8,877 bases of DNA from an uncultured Lachnospiraceae bacterium. Lineage in GTDB: Bacteria > Bacillota > Clostridia > Lachnospirales > Lachnospiraceae. The stretch lies in assembly GCA_910577735.1 (NCBI GenBank), contig CAJTOO010000058.1:1-8877 (forward strand), in the 5' to 3' direction. The notes under the pieces were generated by a model. The model did no database searches, was not told the origin of the DNA, and worked only from the letters and a program-made list of their open reading frames with translations. Positions within the stretch are counted from its first letter, which is position 1. Every line of letters starts with the position of its first letter. The position numbers were made by a program, and so were the translations under genes. This document shows, one piece after another, positions 1 to 5,362 of the stretch.

Positions 1-56
1 AAAGGAATCTACAGCGGGGGCTTACTGCAGAACAGTAAAATACTTTATGGATACCA
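1..56 (+). repeat. Direct repeat copy 1: recombinase 5' coding segment
   Basis: These 56 bases are identical to 5266-5321. They encode codons 19-36 of the tyrosine recombinase. The repeat starts at the window edge, so its true extent to the left is unknown. Perfect identity suggests a recent duplication of the IS91-like element. Confidence 0.97.
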
Positions 57-799
57 TCGGGAAAGTTTCCCTTGCGGAACTGACCATGGAAGATGCAGAA
101 AGTTTCCTGATGGAAAAACAGTTGTCCGGTGTCCGTCCGGAAACTTATAACCACTACCATTCTGCCATCAAGTTCCTGTACCGGAGGCTTCTGAAAGCAC
201 TCTGGGATGATGATGCTATCCCCCGCATGAAAAATGACCGCTCCCTGCCCACCGTTCTTACAAAGGCGGAAGTGGAGGCAATCCTTGCAGCAACGAAAAA
301 CCTGAAACACAGGGCGATGCTTGCGACGATGTATTCCGGTGGGCTGCGTGTTTCGGAACTGGTGCATTTACACTATGACGATATTTCGAGGACGCACCAT
401 TCCATCCATATCCGGAACAGCAAAAGCAGGGTAGACCGTTATACGATCCTTGCGGACAGAACTCTCGGACTGCTGACAGAATACTGGTTTGCATGCGGAA
501 AACCACGGGACATTTTATTCCCCAGCAGTTATTCCGGAAGTTATCTGGATAAAAATACTGTCAACCAGTTTTTAAAGAAAAGCGCAGAGAAAGCAGGCAT
601 CAAAAAACATCTCTCCACCCATGCCCTGCGCCACAGCTTCGCCAGCCATCTTCTGGAATCAGGGTGTGACATTAAGTATATCCAGGCGCTCCTTGGACAT
701 GTTGACCCGAAATCCACAGAGGTTTATCTGCATGTGAGCGACAAAACGCTGCTGGGCATTAAAAGCCCCTTTGACAGCCCGGAGGCTGAACGTGGATAA
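2..799 (+). CDS. Tyrosine recombinase/integrase of the IS91-like element (5' partial)
   Basis: DNA strand-exchange enzyme of the phage-integrase family. The reading frame is open from position 2. The second copy at 5213 supplies the missing start, so the full protein would be about 283 residues. In that numbering the N-terminal SAM-like core-binding domain covers roughly residues 1-95 and the catalytic domain 100-270. All catalytic residues are visible: Arg134 (GLRVSEL), Lys159 (NSKSR), His225 and Arg228 (HALRHSF), His251 (LLGH) and the nucleophile Tyr260 (EVYLHV). It therefore looks active. An ATG at 47 is internal. Its stop overlaps a GTG start of the transposase by 8 bases, so the two are probably translationally coupled. 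Its role in IS91-type transposition is not established; it may resolve or circularise intermediates (inference). Confidence 0.93.
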   Translation, partial: KESTAGAYCRTVKYFMDTIGKVSLAELTMEDAESFLMEKQLSGVRPETYNHYHSAIKFLYRRLLKALWDDDAIPRMKNDRSLPTVLTKAEVEAILAATKNLKHRAMLATMYSGGLRVSELVHLHYDDISRTHHSIHIRNSKSRVDRYTILADRTLGLLTEYWFACGKPRDILFPSSYSGSYLDKNTVNQFLKKSAEKAGIKKHLSTHALRHSFASHLLESGCDIKYIQALLGHVDPKSTEVYLHVSDKTLLGIKSPFDSPEAERG

Positions 800-1943
800 G
801 CCTACCGTTCAGGATATCTTTCTTCGTTTTTATCCAAGATATCTTGAACAATACCGTCCGTCTCCACAGCAGGCAAAAACGGCAAACAACATAATCAACT
901 GCAAAACAGGAGCTTATGGCGCGAATGTAAGTGTGTGTGAGGACTGCAGGAGCATACAGATTCATTATAATTCCTGCCGCAATCGGTGCTGTCCCATGTG
1001 CCAGGCCCTGCCGAAAGAAAAGTGGATTGACCTGCGCAGGGAGGATGTGCTGGATGCACCGTATTTCCATGTGGTCTTCACAATGCCGGAGGAACTTAAC
1101 CCTGTCATTTACAGCAACCAGTCCCTGCTTTACAATGCACTGTACCATGCAGCTTCTGATACATTGGAGGAGTTGTCCGCTGACGGGAAATATCTTGGGG
1201 CAAAGATAGGGTATCTCTTTATCCTGCATACATGGGGTTCCGAAATGAATTACCATCCCCACATCCATGCCATAGTACTGGGAGGCGGTCTGGATGGAAA
1301 GAAGCAGTGGCGTGACCGTGGGGAGGAATTTTTTCTGCCTGTCAGGGTAATATCCAAGGTGTTCAGGGGAAAATACATGGAAACCATGAAGGGGTTGTGG
1401 AAAGACGGAAAACTGGAATTCCACGGCTCTGCCGGAAAGTACCAGAACCGTTATGCCTTTCAGGAACTGATGGATACCTGTTACCGGAAAGAGTGGGCAC
1501 CTTACTGTAAAAAGACTTTTAACGGGTCGGGGGATGTCATCAGCTATCTCGGGAAATACACGCACAGGATTGCCATCAGCAACCACCGGCTTGTCAGCAT
1601 GACGGAAAATACGGTCACGTTTTCCGTGAAGGATTACCGCGACGAAGGGAAATGGAAAACCCTTACCCTTCAGGGAGCGGAATTTATACGCCGTTTCCTG
1701 ATGCATGTTCCGCCAAAAAGGTTTGTGCGCATCCGGCATTATGGACTGCTTTCGGTCCGGACAAAGGCAAAAGAGCTTGCATTGTGCCGCAACCTGTTAG
1801 GGTGCAGAAAGTACCTGTCCGAACTGCGTGGCATGAAGAGCACAGAGGTATTAAAACATCTCTGGGGAATAGATGTCTGCTCCTGCCGTTCTTGTGGAGG
1901 CCGTCTTGTGGCATCCGCCCCAAAATATCCGCTTCGGATTTGA
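792..1943 (+). CDS. IS91-family HUH transposase
   Basis: Rolling-circle transposase of about 383 residues, close to full length for the family. Residues 49-70 form the N-terminal zinc-binding region (CEDC, then a CRNRCCPMC cluster). Residues 154-159 read YHPHIH, the metal-binding HUH motif. Residues 252-256 (YLGKY) carry the two tyrosines expected to attack DNA. Residues 281-320 hold the DYRD and FIRRFLMHVPP blocks typical of IS91 transposases. A C-terminal CSCRSCGG at 363-370 may bind a further zinc. I chose the GTG at 792 because GGAGG at 781-785 lies six bases upstream. The earlier TTG at 771 has no ribosome-binding site. The start lies inside the recombinase stop (GTGGATAA), indicating coupled translation. 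No frameshift or premature stop is seen. Confidence 0.93.
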   Translation: MDKPTVQDIFLRFYPRYLEQYRPSPQQAKTANNIINCKTGAYGANVSVCEDCRSIQIHYNSCRNRCCPMCQALPKEKWIDLRREDVLDAPYFHVVFTMPEELNPVIYSNQSLLYNALYHAASDTLEELSADGKYLGAKIGYLFILHTWGSEMNYHPHIHAIVLGGGLDGKKQWRDRGEEFFLPVRVISKVFRGKYMETMKGLWKDGKLEFHGSAGKYQNRYAFQELMDTCYRKEWAPYCKKTFNGSGDVISYLGKYTHRIAISNHRLVSMTENTVTFSVKDYRDEGKWKTLTLQGAEFIRRFLMHVPPKRFVRIRHYGLLSVRTKAKELALCRNLLGCRKYLSELRGMKSTEVLKHLWGIDVCSCRSCGGRLVASAPKYPLRI

Positions 1944-1971
1944 AAGCAAGTAGTTTATACGGATTTTCAGG

Positions 1972-2020
1972 CTTCCCAGCGGGAGGTCTGTTTGTTGTAC
2001 AGAAAAAGAAGCTCCTGTAC
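1972..2020 (+). other. Two hairpins after the transposase, candidate IS91 origin-end structure
   Basis: CTTCCC (1972-1977) pairs with GGGAGG (1981-1986) across a 3-base loop, with one wobble pair. GTACAG (1997-2002) pairs perfectly with CTGTAC (2015-2020) across 12 bases. They begin about 30 bases after the transposase stop, where IS91-family elements keep the origin of rolling-circle replication. Assignment as that origin is inference; neither hairpin is followed by a good T-tract. Confidence 0.35.
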
Positions 2021-2125
2021 ATTTCGTGGTAGGAATAGCTGAAGGGATATGTTAAAATCATGTGGAAGAGCAAAGATTGAAAATCCATAGGGCACAGCAA
2101 AAGGGACGCGACTTTGTTCACCAAA

Positions 2126-2211
2126 GGAAAATCGAAATTGATGTAAACGATAGGGCAGTTTCAGGCAATGACCAGACTGCTTTATCGTTTACACCAACTT
2201 CGATTGATTCC
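2126..2211. repeat. Long imperfect inverted repeat (29-base arms)
   Basis: The arm at 2131-2159 matches the reverse complement of 2176-2204 at 25 of 29 positions, around a 16-base loop (2160-2175). Of the four differences, two give G-T wobble pairs and two are A-C mismatches. GGAA at 2126-2129 and TTCC at 2208-2211 extend the stem past a 2-base bulge. It is not followed by a T-tract in either direction. It could be a fold-back remnant, the paired ends of a lost insertion sequence, or part of the IS91 right end. It lies in the otherwise gene-free 1944-2276 stretch. Confidence 0.8.
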
Positions 2212-2241
2212 TTGTCAGTTTTTATTACTATTACAATTACG

Positions 2242-2277
2242 AAACAAGGACATAGATTATTCTCTATGTCCTTGTTT
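2242..2277 (-). terminator. Perfect 15-bp stem-loop at the end of the TetR gene
   Basis: Bases 2242-2256 are perfectly complementary to 2263-2277 around a 6-base loop. The outer pairs are A-T and run into TTTT on the + strand, so it could terminate in both directions. The TetR stop codon (2277-2279) overlaps the end of the stem. It probably separates the regulator transcript from any transcription coming out of the IS91-like element. Confidence 0.75.
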
Positions 2278-2786
2278 TAGTTGGGGGTTACACTTTTTAT
2301 TATAATCATATTCATTTCGGATGGAGATTCAACCATACCACGACCTATCCATTCTTCTATTAAGCCATAAATACCATATGCAAGCCAGGCACGACCATAT
2401 GCGTCACTATTAGGGAAGGATGCTGATAGTTCCATTTTCTTTTTTATTGTATCAAGCAATATTGAGGACAGTCCTTGTTTGTGAAGGGATAAATAGAATG
2501 TCCTGTTTTCTGCGAAATGATTAAAAAGATGCTCAAAGAAGTTTAGTATATTGGCTTCAGGATTCTTTTCGAGAGCTTCTCCCCAATTGCTGATTAATTC
2601 ATGTGCATATGTCGCAATTACATTATCTTTGGAACTGTAGTTTCGATAAAATGAGGCTCTACCAATCATTGCTGTATCACATAGTTCTTTGATTGAGATG
2701 TCACTAATATCCTTTTCCTCAAGCAGTTGAATTAGAGTACGAGTAATTTGTTGTTTGACATACGTGTTTTTTTCTTCATTATTCAT
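2277..2786 (-). CDS. TetR/AcrR-family transcriptional regulator
   Basis: A 169-residue DNA-binding regulator. The N-terminal TetR helix-turn-helix lies at about residues 10-58, with ISIKELCDTAMIGRASFYRNY as its recognition core and SKDNVI after it. Residues 60-169 form the helical ligand or dimer domain, on the short side for the family. The start at 2786 is preceded by AAGGA (about 2800-2804) at a reasonable spacing. It points away from the two hydrolase genes, and the shared 108-base gap holds a palindrome (2823-2836). The usual TetR logic is repression of the divergent genes and of itself, relieved by a small ligand; here that is inference from layout. The gene is AT-rich like the hydrolases and unlike both flanks, so the three probably travelled together. 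Confidence 0.9.
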   Translation of the reverse strand: MNNEEKNTYVKQQITRTLIQLLEEKDISDISIKELCDTAMIGRASFYRNYSSKDNVIATYAHELISNWGEALEKNPEANILNFFEHLFNHFAENRTFYLSLHKQGLSSILLDTIKKKMELSASFPNSDAYGRAWLAYGIYGLIEEWIGRGMVESPSEMNMIIIKSVTPN

Positions 2787-2822
2787 GATGATACAATTTC
2801 CTTCGTTTGTCTCATTTTTGCC

Positions 2823-2836
2823 GAGACGCTTGTCTC
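2823..2836. promoter_or_regulatory. Palindromic operator candidate between TetR gene and hydrolases
   Basis: GAGAC and GTCTC flank a 4-base centre (GCTT). An extra copy of TTGTCTCA at 2807-2814 repeats the right half with its flank (2830-2837), giving three half-sites. The palindrome overlaps the -35 box proposed for the hydrolase promoter, where a TetR dimer would block polymerase. Binding by this particular TetR is inferred. Confidence 0.55.
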
Positions 2837-2858
2837 AACGCATGTCTTAGGTTACTAT
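2830..2858 (+). promoter_or_regulatory. Putative promoter of the hydrolase operon
   Basis: The -35 box TTGTCT (2830-2835) and -10 box TACTAT (2853-2858) are separated by 17 bases. Each matches consensus at four of six positions. Transcription from here would begin near 2865, downstream of the alternative ATG at 2859, which supports the hydrolase start at 2895. The -35 box lies within the GAGAC/GTCTC palindrome. Confidence 0.4.
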
Positions 2859-2894
2859 ATGTTAAAACGAAAGTCAAGAAAGAAGGTTATTGTA

Positions 2895-3848
2895 ATGAAG
2901 AAATTTTTTAAAATATCTGGCTCTATTTTGACGGTATTATTAGTAGTTTTTAGTATTTTATGTGTGAAGAGTTATTTTGAAAGTAAGAAACCGGTTATAT
3001 CAGAAGGTTATTATAAAGACTTTAAAAGTTCTGCCGAATTGGAGTCGAAGTATTCTGTTCCAGGACCATATGAAATATCTTCATATATTTTCGATATTGA
3101 TGATAAAAGCATAGATAAAATCAGAGTGTGGTATCCTTCAGAATTGGAAAGTGAATCAAAAAAATATCCAATGATTATGGTGGTAAATGCTAGTAATGTT
3201 CAAGCATATAAGTATGAACCATTCTTTGCTAAGCTCGCATCTTGGGGATTCATTGTTGTTGGTAATGATGCTGGGCAAACCGGAACCGGTGAATCATCTA
3301 CATTTACTTTGGATTATGTGTTAAATGTTGGAGCAGACAATATTTTATACGAAAAAGTAGATGAAGATAATGTTGGAATCCTGGGTTACTCACAAGGCGG
3401 AGCTGGGGCTATTAGGGCGGTAACAGAGTTTCAGAATGGAAGCATTTACAAAGCGATATTTACAGGTAGCGCAGCATATCCATATTTGGCCAAGAACATG
3501 GGATGGGAATATGATTCTGCTAGAATAAGTATTCCGTATTTTATGACAGCAGGAACCGGGAAATCTGATGATTCAGGTAAAAATCCAGAAACAGAATTCG
3601 GCGGAGTGTGCCCGTTTAGCACTTTATTAGACATATATAACAGTATATCTAATGATACTGAAAAAGTGATAGCTAGAGTAGTTGAAGCTGAACATGAGGA
3701 CATGCTGTTAAGAACAGATGCGTATATGACAGCATGGTTCCTGTATCAGCTACAGAATGACAATGAAGCTGCAAAGATTTTTGTCGGAAGTAACGCAGAG
3801 CTTCTGCAAAATGATAATTGGCAGGATGTAATGATAAAGGAGAGATAA
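2895..3848 (+). CDS. Membrane-anchored alpha/beta hydrolase, dienelactone/PET-hydrolase-like
   Basis: A 317-residue serine hydrolase. Residues 9-27 are a hydrophobic segment after a lysine-rich start (MKKFFK), giving a signal anchor or uncleaved signal peptide, so the catalytic domain should face outside the membrane. Residues 60-290 form the alpha/beta hydrolase fold. The nucleophile elbow is GYSQG (Ser166), the acid is probably Asp225 or Asp226 in the GTGKSDD segment, and His267 sits in EAEHEDM. The NAS segment near residue 99 may contribute the oxyanion hole. The fold and the GYSQGG elbow resemble cutinase-like or chlorophyllase-like esterases; the substrate is unknown. The ATG at 2895 follows AGAAGG (2881-2886). 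Upstream in-frame ATGs at 2748 and 2859 fall in the regulator or promoter. It is first of a two-gene operon. Confidence 0.85.
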   Translation: MKKFFKISGSILTVLLVVFSILCVKSYFESKKPVISEGYYKDFKSSAELESKYSVPGPYEISSYIFDIDDKSIDKIRVWYPSELESESKKYPMIMVVNASNVQAYKYEPFFAKLASWGFIVVGNDAGQTGTGESSTFTLDYVLNVGADNILYEKVDEDNVGILGYSQGGAGAIRAVTEFQNGSIYKAIFTGSAAYPYLAKNMGWEYDSARISIPYFMTAGTGKSDDSGKNPETEFGGVCPFSTLLDIYNSISNDTEKVIARVVEAEHEDMLLRTDAYMTAWFLYQLQNDNEAAKIFVGSNAELLQNDNWQDVMIKER

Positions 3849-3851
3849 GAA

Positions 3852-4907
3852 ATGGTAGAGAAGAGTACAAAAAGCAAGGCTTTTAAGGTGATAAAAGTAA
3901 TTGGCGTTATTATTGGAATAATTGGAATTCTTATAATTGGGTTATACTTCTATATAACAACTCATCCACAAATCATCGTTGGGGTGATTCAAAATGCAAT
4001 GTATCAAGATGCTAGACCAAATTCTTTTGAACCAATTTATACTCCAGGTGAAGGCGAAAAGGCTGATGGTCAGTACAAAATAAACGATATTGCCTATGGA
4101 ACGGAGTATCCAAACAGCTTTCTGGATATTACATATCCTGATTCAAACAGAGAAGAAGATAGACCAACGTTGTTTTATTTTCACGGAGGAGGATTCTTTG
4201 GGGGGAGTAAGAATATGGGTGATCCAATGGCTGCAAGTGATTCTACTGCATTAATAGATGACCTTTGTGCGCAGGGCTATAATATAGTCAATGTTGATTA
4301 TGCATTGGTTCCTGAGTATCATTTCCCGGTTCCGCTTATTCAGATGAATGAAGCAATTAGGTTCATTTCTGAACATAAAGATGAGTACAATATCAATATG
4401 GATAAAGTAATCATTATGGGAAGTTCTGCAGGAGCTATTATGACTGCTCAGTATGGAACTGTTATTTCAAATTCTGAATATGCTGCGCTTTTATCTATAG
4501 ATCCTGCTATAAACGTGGAACAGGTTTCGGCAGTAGTGGTGGATGATGCGCCAATTGATTATCAAAATATGACACTATTATGTAAAATGCTTGTTGGAAA
4601 TTATGTAAAAGGTTCTATTTATCTAAATAAAGATGAACTGAATAAATATGAATGCATACCATATATGACAAAGGATTATCCGGCAGCTTTTTTGCTTGGT
4701 AGTGAGTATCGTAATGATATGAATTCAATGGCAGAAAAATTGGAAACGGTTGGGGCGCATTACGTTTTAGTTGATCCATTTGCGGAGAATGGTATCGCAC
4801 AGCCGCATTGTTTTGTTGCAGCTGAAAGAGTTGATCTTGTGGCGGAAGAAGCATTTAAGAAACTTACAGGTTTTCTTAAAGAAAGGATACTCTATAAGGA
4901 ACATTAA
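3852..4907 (+). CDS. Membrane-anchored alpha/beta hydrolase, HSL/lipase-esterase family
   Basis: A 351-residue carboxylesterase-type enzyme. A basic N-terminus is followed by one strong membrane segment at about residues 13-35, so it is probably anchored with its catalytic domain outside. It has the hormone-sensitive-lipase family marks: HGGG at 111-114 (oxyanion hole), DYALVPEYHFP at 149-159 (the usual DYRLAPE region), the nucleophile elbow GSSAG at 190-194 (Ser192) and His319 in QPHCF. The acid residue is not at the usual aspartate position; in the segment LGSEYRNDM, Glu285 or Asp289 is the best candidate. It starts 3 bases after the upstream stop, with AAGGAG (3837-3842) as ribosome-binding site, so the two hydrolases are co-transcribed. 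They share layout but belong to different hydrolase subfamilies, so they are not a recent tandem duplication. Confidence 0.88.
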   Translation: MVEKSTKSKAFKVIKVIGVIIGIIGILIIGLYFYITTHPQIIVGVIQNAMYQDARPNSFEPIYTPGEGEKADGQYKINDIAYGTEYPNSFLDITYPDSNREEDRPTLFYFHGGGFFGGSKNMGDPMAASDSTALIDDLCAQGYNIVNVDYALVPEYHFPVPLIQMNEAIRFISEHKDEYNINMDKVIIMGSSAGAIMTAQYGTVISNSEYAALLSIDPAINVEQVSAVVVDDAPIDYQNMTLLCKMLVGNYVKGSIYLNKDELNKYECIPYMTKDYPAAFLLGSEYRNDMNSMAEKLETVGAHYVLVDPFAENGIAQPHCFVAAERVDLVAEEAFKKLTGFLKERILYKEH

Positions 4908-4947
4908 ATTGTAATTTTATCTTTGCAAGTGAGACGACAACTTCCAG

Positions 4948-5083
4948 TTGAACAAAATCGCTGCGCGATGGCTGGCCAAGGCTGTGGCGCAGTTTTCATT
5001 TAGTTGCTTTTGAAAAGCAGTGGAAAGCAAGTCCTAAAAGTAGTATTGTTGAGTTGTGACGCTTAACAATTGAACAGGATCGC
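4948..5083 (+). repeat. 14-base direct repeats and hairpins in the IS91 left end
   Basis: TTGAACAAAATCGC (4948-4961) and TTGAACAGGATCGC (5070-5083) match at 12 of 14 positions. CTGCGC (4961-4966) pairs with GCGCAG (4987-4992), enclosing a TGGCCA palindrome. ATTGTTGAG (5045-5053) pairs with CTTAACAAT (5062-5070) with one wobble, directly before the second repeat. Repeats next to hairpins suit transposase binding at a rolling-circle terminus; this role is inferred. Confidence 0.55.
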
Positions 5084-5117
5084 CCTTCCCACTGCCTATG
5101 AAAAGAATACCATTTTC

Positions 5118-5140
5118 GTGCTTTCCTGACAAGCACTTTT
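5118..5140 (+). terminator. Weak terminator-like hairpin upstream of recombinase start
   Basis: GTGCTT (5118-5123) pairs with AAGCAC (5131-5136) over a 7-base loop and is followed by TTTT. A 6-bp stem with a short T-tract is weak. It could reduce read-through from the hydrolase operon into the recombinase fragment. Confidence 0.3.
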
Positions 5141-5151
5141 ATGATGCGAAT

Positions 5152-5209
5152 GCACCTCCGTAAAGGGCAGTGATAACAAGCTAAAAATCATTACACTATA
5201 TGGAGGTGC
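5152..5209 (+). promoter_or_regulatory. Leader pairing that would mask the recombinase ribosome-binding site
   Basis: GCACCTCC (5152-5159) is perfectly complementary to GGAGGTGC (5202-5209). The latter contains the ribosome-binding site of the recombinase start at 5213. A further pair, CACTGCC (5090-5096) with GGCAGTG (5166-5172), crosses it, allowing a pseudoknot. Such pairing would keep recombinase translation low. Because the leader belongs to the IS91 element, the intact copy probably carries it too. Confidence 0.5.
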
Positions 5210-5212
5210 TTT

Positions 5213-5321
5213 ATGTACGAAGAAATTTTTGAATCAATTAGGGTAGCTGCCGCAAAAAGGAATCTAAAGGAATCTACAGCGGGGGCTTACTGCAGAACAG
5301 TAAAATACTTTATGGATACCA
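5213..5321 (+). pseudogene. Truncated tyrosine recombinase, first 36 codons, joined in frame to backbone
   Basis: The ATG at 5213 follows GGAGGTG (5202-5208) and encodes the N-terminal helix of the recombinase, up to YFMDT. All catalytic residues are missing, so it cannot recombine DNA. After 5321 the reading frame does not stop. It runs through 14 codons of backbone sequence into the DUF3848 gene, making an open chimera of 318 residues (5213-6169). The fusion is probably accidental, but the element's leader could now drive the downstream gene. Confidence 0.8.
5266..5321 (+). repeat. Direct repeat copy 2: recombinase 5' coding segment
   Basis: Identical to positions 1-56. Identity ends at 5321, which marks the junction between the IS91 fragment and the conjugative-element backbone. 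Confidence 0.97.
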
Positions 5322-5322
5322 G

Positions 5323-5361
5323 GAAAAGAAACCCAGACAACAGGAACAGGAGGCAAGATAA
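5323..5361 (+). pseudogene. 3' remnant of an interrupted backbone gene
   Basis: One frame offset from the chimera, the sequence reads EKKPRQQEQEAR and stops with TAA at 5359-5361, one base before the DUF3848 start at 5363. A charged, glutamine-rich tail ending tightly against the next gene is what the C-terminus of an upstream operon gene would look like. It begins right at the IS91 junction, so the rest of that gene was probably removed or displaced by the insertion. Its identity cannot be told. Confidence 0.5.
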
Positions 5362-5362
5362 T

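Larger units (their letters stand above)
1..2020 (+). mobile_element. IS91-family element with accessory tyrosine recombinase (left end outside window)
   Basis: Two overlapping genes define the element: a tyrosine recombinase and an HUH (Y2-type) transposase, in that order on the + strand. An upstream, partly overlapping recombinase is a known arrangement in one subgroup of the IS91 family. IS91 elements move by rolling-circle replication from an origin downstream of the transposase towards a terminus upstream of it, and can carry neighbouring DNA when the terminus is missed. Downstream of the transposase stop, two small hairpins (1972-1986 and 1997-2020) are candidates for the replication-origin end. 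The true right boundary cannot be fixed from one copy and may lie anywhere between about 1944 and 2130. The left end is outside the window, but a second copy of it is seen at about 4938-5321. Confidence 0.75.
4938..5321 (+). mobile_element. Truncated second copy of the IS91-like element (left end only)
   Basis: The segment holds the non-coding leader and first 36 codons of the same tyrosine recombinase seen at position 2. Identity with the first copy is perfect over the 56 bases that can be compared. It stops abruptly at 5321, where backbone sequence begins. It should contain the terminus (terIS) end, and several hairpins are present. The left boundary is uncertain: it lies between the hydrolase stop at 4907 and about 4950. 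This 300-base stretch holds no other gene. Confidence 0.75.

Noticed and set aside
759..1739. Long open frame on the minus strand opposite the transposase (326 codons)
   Set aside because: It lies wholly within the transposase gene, which has clear family motifs, and its translation shows no recognisable domain. It is a shadow of the real gene.
2062..2280. Open frame of 72 codons between transposase and TetR gene
   Set aside because: It runs through the long inverted repeat and the terminator stem, lacks a ribosome-binding site and has low-complexity content.
2787..2795. TATCAT on the minus strand as a -10 box for the TetR gene
   Set aside because: It lies immediately before the start codon, leaving no room for the ribosome-binding site seen just upstream in the same transcript.
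2748..2894. N-terminal extension of the first hydrolase from the ATG at 2748
   Set aside because: It would start inside the TetR gene and cross the operator and promoter. The ATG at 2895 has a ribosome-binding site and begins a normal signal-anchor sequence.
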